NCBI GenBank assembly: GCA_937931645.1
Contig: CALHAR010000002.1
Location: 62,001-126,000 of the forward strand
Length of the DNA: 64,000 nucleotides
From: an uncultured Alphaproteobacteria bacterium
GTDB lineage: Bacteria; Pseudomonadota; Alphaproteobacteria; Micavibrionales; Micavibrionaceae
Direction of reading: 5' to 3'
The position numbers and the translations under genes are program-made. Shown here one piece after another: positions 59,688 through 64,000 of this stretch. The first letter of the stretch is position 1, and every line of letters begins with the position of its first letter. The notes under the pieces were generated by a model. That model searched no databases, had not been told where the DNA came from, and saw nothing but the letters and a program-made list of their open reading frames with translations.

Positions 59688-60524
59688 ATGGCAACTACTA
59701 TTGACCAAGCCTTCATTAAGCAGTTCGAACGCGAAGTGCATGAAGCATACCAACGTCAGGGATCTAAATTAAGAAACTCTGTGCGTACTACAAACCAAGT
59801 AAAGGGAGCCTCTACAACTTTCCAACGCGTTGGGAAAGGAACGGCCTCTACTAAATCAACACATGGCATGGTGCCAGTGATGAACTTGGTTCATTCTAAT
59901 GTTGAATGTGTCTTGCAAGATTATTATGCAGGGGACTGGGTAGATCATTTAGATGAACTAAAAATTAACATTGATGAACGTCAAGTTATTGCGAGTGCAG
60001 GGGCGCACGCCTTGGGTCGTAAAACAGACGAGATGATTATCAATGCACTGGCAACCGCCTCAACGAATATTATTACAGATACCAATACAGGCTTAACGAA
60101 AGATAAAGTGTTAGAGGCATTTGAACTATTTGGTGAGACTGATGTCCCCGATGATGGTCAGCGCTTTGCGGCGATTGGTTGGAAACAATGGAGTGACCTC
60201 TTACAAATTGAAGAGTTTGTGAACTCCGATTATATCGGCGAAGGAAGTCTTCCTTATGCCTCTTCTATGACACAAGCTAAGATGTGGCTCGGTACAATTT
60301 GGATGCCGCATTCTGGTCTTCCTGTTGATGAAAATGATATCCGCTCTTGTTACTTTTACCACAAAACGGCCGTTGGTCATGCTGTGGGTAGTGATATTCA
60401 AACGGATATTAGCTGGCACGGTGATCGCGCAGCACATTTTGTTAATAACATGATGAGCCAAGGGTCTAGCCTTATTGATGAGGCAGGCGTGATTACAATT
60501 AATTGTGATGAAACGCCAGATTAA
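59688..60524 (+). CDS. Major capsid protein
   Basis: The 278-residue protein lies downstream of the scaffold gene with the strongest promoter in the module. The N-terminus AFIKQFEREVHEAYQRQGSKLRNSVRTTNQVKG, the middle segment LDELKINIDERQVIASAGAHALGRKTDEMIINAL and the C-terminal YHKTAVGHAVGSDIQTDISWHGDRAAHFVNNMMSQG are typical of podovirus major capsid proteins with an HK97-like fold (short segments at about 9-41, 84-115 and 224-258). An AAGGG site precedes ATG 59688. High-level expression is expected. Confidence 0.88.
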   Translation: MATTIDQAFIKQFEREVHEAYQRQGSKLRNSVRTTNQVKGASTTFQRVGKGTASTKSTHGMVPVMNLVHSNVECVLQDYYAGDWVDHLDELKINIDERQVIASAGAHALGRKTDEMIINALATASTNIITDTNTGLTKDKVLEAFELFGETDVPDDGQRFAAIGWKQWSDLLQIEEFVNSDYIGEGSLPYASSMTQAKMWLGTIWMPHSGLPVDENDIRSCYFYHKTAVGHAVGSDIQTDISWHGDRAAHFVNNMMSQGSSLIDEAGVITINCDETPD

Positions 60525-60566
60525 TACTTTTCAAAATTAAACCTCTTACAATAAGGAACTATAATC

Positions 60567-60806
60567 ATGAGTTTACAACTTAATGACTTGAGCGTACTTG
60601 CCTACGCGAATAACTTTACTCTATGGCATTTTAAGACGGAAGATTCTTCTGTGACGACGCCAGAGTATTTCAACACAGCATCCGACATGATGAGCGTTAA
60701 TGACCTTATCATTGCGAGTGTTGATATAGACAGTGCGCCTGTAACACAATTTTATATTGTTACAGATATCACAAGCGGTGTTGTCACAGTTGCGGCCTAC
60801 GCATAG
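60567..60806 (+). CDS. Small head-associated protein (possible capsid decoration)
   Basis: The 79-residue protein directly follows the capsid gene with an AAGGA ribosome-binding site. The opening LNDLSVLAYANNFTLWHFKT, a central MMSVNDLIIASVD and a beta-rich end (FYIVTDITSGVVTVAAYA) match small proteins that I recall after capsid genes in podovirus-type prophages. A decoration or head-stabilising role is plausible by position only. Confidence 0.7.
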   Translation: MSLQLNDLSVLAYANNFTLWHFKTEDSSVTTPEYFNTASDMMSVNDLIIASVDIDSAPVTQFYIVTDITSGVVTVAAYA

Positions 60807-60857
60807 GTCTTTCAGACTTCCGTAACTTATATGTGGCAACACATCTATATGATAAGG

Positions 60858-60895
60858 CAGGCTTTGGTTTTTGATGAAACCAAGGCCTGTTCTTG
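60858..60895 (+). terminator. Intrinsic terminator after the capsid transcript
   Basis: A 13-bp stem (CAGGC then TTTGGTTT at 60858-60870, pairing with 60877-60889) around a six-base loop is followed by TTCTTGTTTGTT. It probably ends the strong capsid transcript before the tail genes. Confidence 0.8.
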
Positions 60896-60916
60896 TTTGT
60901 TGATAAGGAGAATTAA

Positions 60917-60976
60917 ATGAATATTCATAAAGAAAAAGAAATACTGGTTCGAAAAATACGTTCTATGGGTTGTTAA
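60917..60976 (+). CDS. 19-codon frame with perfect ribosome-binding site, possible gene remnant
   Basis: AAGGAG lies six bases before ATG 60917, and the frame (MNIHKEKEILVRKIRSMGC) ends at TAA 60974-60976. A site this good on so short a frame suggests either a real mini-protein or the 5' end of a phage gene replaced by the adjacent minus-strand insertion. I see no continuation of a related protein in other frames downstream. Confidence 0.35.
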   Translation: MNIHKEKEILVRKIRSMGC

Positions 60977-61112
60977 TGTTCTTACTGACTTCCATATGAG
61001 GATTCAAAGCGTTATTCGACCTGTCGTGGGTTAAGACATAAACTATTTTTGGAATAAGTAATAGGCAAAGAAAACCTATAAACATCCAGTAACGTTGTAG
61101 AAATTGCCTCAT
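60963..61112 (-). CDS. Possible 49-residue membrane peptide
   Basis: On the minus strand ATG 61112 opens a 49-residue frame ending at TAG 60963. It has a basic start (MRQFLQRYW), a hydrophobic helix (MFIGFLCLLLIPKIVYVL) and a polar tail. A GGGG sequence lies 8-11 bases upstream of the ATG on that strand. It occupies the gap between two virion genes, as the PilZ and exported genes do. I do not recognise it and the call rests on composition only. Confidence 0.4.
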   Translation of the reverse strand: MRQFLQRYWMFIGFLCLLLIPKIVYVLTHDRSNNALNPHMEVSKNINNP

Positions 61113-61160
61113 TAAAAAACCCCGATTAATTAAAATTAACAAATAAATAGGAGATACACA

Positions 61161-61727
61161 ATGGCTTTAAATGACATTGGTTTATGTTCGCGCGCGCTTG
61201 TGCGTTTGGGCGCGGCCCCGATTACATCTTTTAACGATGAAACTGCAGAATCAGAAATCGCAGGTGTGTTGTATGCGCCCGTTCGTGACGCTCTTTTATC
61301 AGCTTACCCATGGACATTTGCGATGGGGCAATTAAAACTAACAAAATTAAACGATGCGCCTATAGCAGATTATCAAAATGCTTTTCAGCTTCCCTTAGAT
61401 TATCTGCGCGCTATCTCAGCAGGTAGTAACGATAGGGGGCGTGGGTTGAATTACCGTATTGCCCGCGGGCAACTTCATACGAATACCGAAGACGCTACCT
61501 TAACTTATATTTTTAGACCTGAAGAAGAAGAGTTCCCCCCCTTCTTTGATATGGCGCTTATCACACGGTTGACGGCGGAATTTTGTATTCCTGTCACGGA
61601 AAGTACATCGCGATCTGATGTTTTTTACCGATTGGCAAAAGATGAATTTGCCAGAGCGCGGCAAGTGGATGCCCAGCAAGATAGTCCGAATCGTCTAGAG
61701 AACTTTAACTTAATTAATGTGAGATAG
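61161..61727 (+). CDS. Tail tubular protein A, T7 gp11-like adaptor
   Basis: This 188-residue protein forms the ring between connector and nozzle in podoviruses. Matching segments are ALNDIGLCSRALVRLGAAPITSFNDETAESEIAGVLYAPVRDALLSAYPWTFAM (about 2-55), then YRIARGQLHTNTEDATLTYIFRP and ITRLTAEFCIPVTES. The same pattern is found in T7 gp11-type adaptors and their relatives in prophages. An AGGAG site lies eight bases before the ATG. It is the first gene after the capsid terminator. Confidence 0.87.
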   Translation: MALNDIGLCSRALVRLGAAPITSFNDETAESEIAGVLYAPVRDALLSAYPWTFAMGQLKLTKLNDAPIADYQNAFQLPLDYLRAISAGSNDRGRGLNYRIARGQLHTNTEDATLTYIFRPEEEEFPPFFDMALITRLTAEFCIPVTESTSRSDVFYRLAKDEFARARQVDAQQDSPNRLENFNLINVR

Positions 61728-61816
61728 GAGTGAATCCGAAAAAGAAACAAAAATGTAGACAGCTTAACAATGATTTGTAGAATGCGAGGCTGGCTTTAAG
61801 TTCTGCCCAAAGAAAA

Positions 61817-62125
61817 ATGAATGAAATACATGAAGCAGAAATATTAAATAATGAAATGCGGTCTCTGGAAAGTGAGCGTAGATCATTAATGGCGAGCGCA
61901 GCAGTAAATGCTACAGGGTTCGGAAAGCGTAAAGGTTTTCCCTCTGCGGTGGCTGGTGTTGGTAAAGATGCTGCCGATCTATTAGGACTTAGTAGAGAAA
62001 TTCAGGAAAAAACATCGGAATTGTCTTTACAGGTAAACCTTCAGAACAGGCAAGAAGGTTTTGTTAAACAAAAAGAACGTGCCTTGAGACATGTTCAGGA
62101 TAGGATTAATCGGCTAGGGTGCTAA
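61817..62125 (+). CDS. Small coiled-coil phage protein
   Basis: The 102-residue protein is highly charged, with a predicted coiled coil at each end (EAEILNNEMRSLESERRSLM and LQNRQEGFVKQKERALRHVQDRIN) and a Gly-rich middle. It lies between the two tail tube genes on the same strand. The ribosome-binding site is weak (AAAGAAAAA). I recognise no family. Its last 20 bases overlap the convergent 221-residue gene. Confidence 0.5.
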   Translation: MNEIHEAEILNNEMRSLESERRSLMASAAVNATGFGKRKGFPSAVAGVGKDAADLLGLSREIQEKTSELSLQVNLQNRQEGFVKQKERALRHVQDRINRLGC

Positions 62126-62771
62126 CTTCGTTAAATGGAGTGCCATCGAAAACCTGAATGTAATTCAAATGATCGGGAAGTTGGTTTCTGATCATTCTAA
62201 ATTTTGTGAAGCTTTCACGGCTTTGTTCTACAATGGTAGGAATTTCATTATAATCATCGTCGAGATACTCATGTGTTGCTCTTATGTAAGCATTATAATA
62301 AAAATGCATTGCGCTTAAGGTGTTGTAATCAAAACCTTGTGCTTTCTTTTTGTATTGATCGCCTGTATTGATAAGTTCGCTAATGCTATATGAGCAATAA
62401 GATTTTAAATTTTCTTTTGCCTCTGTTTTAAAAAGAAGAAGATGATATTCTGCATAGTCTTTTTCTATTCTTTCAGAGCAATCTTTATGTGTGTAGATAT
62501 CCCAATAAGACATAAGGAAATAGCTTAGATATAAATCAAATGATTGTTGCGCATCGTAATTGTGTGATTTTTTATCACCATATTTTTTAGATAAATCAAT
62601 AATGGCATGGTGGTAGACCGATCTTGTCGTATAGCGCGGATCCATATCCAGCTTCAACTCTAACTCTTTGCTTGGCAAGGCAGTATTATGTGTGGGCGAT
62701 ACAATAAAAATGCCTAAGGCAACGGCAGCAGTGACAATAACAACAAGAGAAATATAAATAATTTTTTTCAT
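62106..62771 (-). CDS. Exported protein of unknown function, cargo gene in the tail module
   Basis: The 221-residue protein has an N-terminal signal or anchor (MKKIIYISLVVIVTAAVALGI). A helical, Tyr- and His-rich body follows, with three cysteines (KDCSERI, SYCSYS region). It interrupts the tail genes on the opposite strand, so it is probably a moron expressed from the lysogen. The body might form alpha-alpha repeats (YHHAIIDLSKKYGD...SFDLYLSYFLMSYWDIYTHK). No family is recognised. Confidence 0.65.
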   Translation of the reverse strand: MKKIIYISLVVIVTAAVALGIFIVSPTHNTALPSKELELKLDMDPRYTTRSVYHHAIIDLSKKYGDKKSHNYDAQQSFDLYLSYFLMSYWDIYTHKDCSERIEKDYAEYHLLLFKTEAKENLKSYCSYSISELINTGDQYKKKAQGFDYNTLSAMHFYYNAYIRATHEYLDDDYNEIPTIVEQSRESFTKFRMIRNQLPDHLNYIQVFDGTPFNEVSTLAD

Positions 62772-62791
62772 ATTAATAAAAGGATAGGTTA

Positions 62792-64000
62792 ATGACCAGA
62801 GTAAGACAAGTTAAAAGTAATTTCACCGCAGGGGAGATTTCTCAAGAATTATTGGGACGTGGGGATTTGGTTGCCTACCAAAATGGTGCGGCGAAATTAA
62901 GAAATTTATTTATTCATCCAACGGGCGGTGTAACGCGGCGTGATGGCCTGCGTTATATTGATAGCATTAGCGGCAATGGTCGTCTTATTCCGTTTGAATT
63001 TAATGCGCAGCAAACCTATTTGCTAGTTTTAACAAGCAACCAAATTGATATTTATTTTAATGATGTAAAAATTTCAACATTAAGCAGCCCATGGCCTGCA
63101 AATGATATTAATCAGGTGGTTTGGACGCAAAGTGCAGACACATTGTTATTGGTTCACCCTGATTATCCACCTAAAACATTAGTTAGAAACGGCTTAGAGC
63201 AGTTTGTTTTGGAGGACTGGGTGTTTTTCGCGGACGATAATATTATTTACCAACCTTTTTATAAATTTGCAGATAGTAGTGTGACGCTGACTCCCAGTGG
63301 TACGACAGGGAATATTACTTTAACCGCTTCAAGTGATATTTTTTCTCCGGGGCATGCAGGTACAAGATTACAAGTTGCTGGCAAACAAGTTGAGATTAAT
63401 AGTTATGACTCTCCTACGGTTGTCAGTGTAACTGTGATTGAAGATTTACCAGATGCAAGTTCAACGATTGATTGGTTTGAGCAAGCTTACTCTGCCGTTC
63501 GAGGGTATCCAACTACAGTGACCTTCCATCAAGATCGTTTGGTTATTGGTGGGTCGCGTGATTTACCAAACCGCCTTTGGTTCTCTAAATCAGGTGACTT
63601 GTTTAATTTTGATTTGGGGACAGGACTTGATGATGAAGGAATTGAATTTGCTATTTTATCGGATCAGGTTAATGCCATTCGTGGTGTTTTTTCTGGTCGT
63701 CATTTGCAAATATTTACAAGTGGCGCGGAATGGATTGTAACAGGTACACCTTTAACCCCAACTAGTGTTCAGCTTAACCGTCAAACGCGCGTCGGGTCGG
63801 TAATTAATCGTTATGTGCCACCTGTAACGGTGGATGGGGCAACGGTTTTTGTCGCGGAGAATAGCCAAGAAATACGAGAGTTTCTTTATACAGATATTGA
63901 GCAAGCTTATACTGCTATTGATTTAGCATTGGCCTCACGCCATATCCCTAATAACATTATTGATCAAGATTACGATCAATATCGTCGCCTTATTTTTGCG
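62792..64000 (+). CDS. Tail tubular protein B, T7 gp12-like nozzle (truncated by window end)
   Basis: The frame begins at ATG 62792 after AAAGGA and is open to the right edge (403 codons visible). The N-terminus VKSNFTAGEISQELLGRGDLVAYQNGAAKLRNLFIHPTGGVTRRDGLRYI (about 6-55) is the typical start of podovirus tail tube B proteins, as is the later segment FHQDRLVIGGSRDLPNRLWFSKSGDLFNF. Known members are about 600-800 residues, so roughly half is outside. It is divergent from the exported-protein gene, 20 bases away. Confidence 0.88.
   Translation, partial: MTRVRQVKSNFTAGEISQELLGRGDLVAYQNGAAKLRNLFIHPTGGVTRRDGLRYIDSISGNGRLIPFEFNAQQTYLLVLTSNQIDIYFNDVKISTLSSPWPANDINQVVWTQSADTLLLVHPDYPPKTLVRNGLEQFVLEDWVFFADDNIIYQPFYKFADSSVTLTPSGTTGNITLTASSDIFSPGHAGTRLQVAGKQVEINSYDSPTVVSVTVIEDLPDASSTIDWFEQAYSAVRGYPTTVTFHQDRLVIGGSRDLPNRLWFSKSGDLFNFDLGTGLDDEGIEFAILSDQVNAIRGVFSGRHLQIFTSGAEWIVTGTPLTPTSVQLNRQTRVGSVINRYVPPVTVDGATVFVAENSQEIREFLYTDIEQAYTAIDLALASRHIPNNIIDQDYDQYRRLIFA

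Noticed and set aside
59495-59704. 69-codon frame in the capsid leader
   Set aside because: No ribosome-binding site, overlaps the capsid start and lies in a probable untranslated leader.
55313-64000. RcGTA-type gene transfer agent
   Set aside because: The virion genes are podovirus (T7-like) in type, with gp8-, gp11- and gp12-like proteins, not the HK97-portal and siphovirus tail set of RcGTA.

Overview
The window looks like a chromosomal segment of an AT-leaning alphaproteobacterium. The evidence is the combination of a complete division and cell wall (dcw) cluster followed by lpxC-bamD-recN-ligA, a three-gene proton-translocating transhydrogenase (pntAA-pntAB-pntB), the alphaproteobacterial F1-ATPase inhibitor zeta subunit, a BolA/CGFS-glutaredoxin pair, and an FtsZ with a long linker and a C-terminal peptide ending in IPAFLRRQ. 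I cannot name a genus. Coding is dense, with many 1-, 4- and 8-base overlaps. TAA, TGA and TAG are all used as ordinary stops.

Layout. Bases 1-4029: the end of an unknown gene, a large soluble hybrid histidine kinase on the minus strand, asd, and a hypothetical gene. Bases 4171-8018: succinate dehydrogenase in the order sdhC-sdhD-sdhA-[tautomerase-like gene]-sdhB. Bases 8050-13071: nadC/nadA and a secreted MsrA on the minus strand, then an MFS transporter, an AmpD-type amidase and the RNase P RNA. Bases 13166-13921: a membrane-protein gene broken by two in-frame amber codons, and a 31-codon minus-strand membrane peptide gene. Bases 14231-34294: MraZ boxes and the dcw cluster mraZ-rsmH-ftsL-ftsI-murE-murF-mraY-murD-ftsW-murG-murC-murB-ddl-ftsQ-ftsA-ftsZ, then lpxC. 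Bases 34417-40902: two tandem solute-binding proteins that share a near-identical 5' end, then bamD, recN and ligA. Bases 40886-44816: a hydrolase and pnt genes on the minus strand. Bases 45239-51106: rpmJ and the rod-shape operon mreB-mreC-mreD-mrdA-rodA. Bases 51108-55103: grxD, bolA, the zeta inhibitor, purC, nadK, pyrE and an S24-peptidase repressor.

From 55313 to the right edge lies a podovirus-type (T7-like) virion module. It holds two small leader genes, a short connector-adjacent gene, a head-tail connector (portal), a Bbp19-like protein, a scaffold, a major capsid protein, a small head-associated protein, a gp11-like tail tube protein and the start of a gp12-like tail tube protein. 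Minus-strand cargo genes sit between the virion genes: a PilZ-domain protein, a 221-residue exported protein and perhaps a 49-residue membrane peptide. No integrase, large terminase, replication or lysis gene is visible, so the element may be longer than the window, incomplete or domesticated. The S24 repressor is divergent from it, and the nine-base word TAATCCTAT sits at the -10 region of both divergent promoters. A related 16-base near-palindrome overlaps a strong promoter upstream of the capsid gene.

The points I would follow first are the tautomerase inside sdh, the double-amber gene, the regulatory architecture (four 10-bp-spaced MraZ boxes; GANTC cluster and DnaA box upstream of ftsZ; shared motif of the phage promoters), the PilZ cargo gene, and the conserved 5' ends of the solute-binding pair. 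All identifications come from reading sequence and recalling families; no database search was run.
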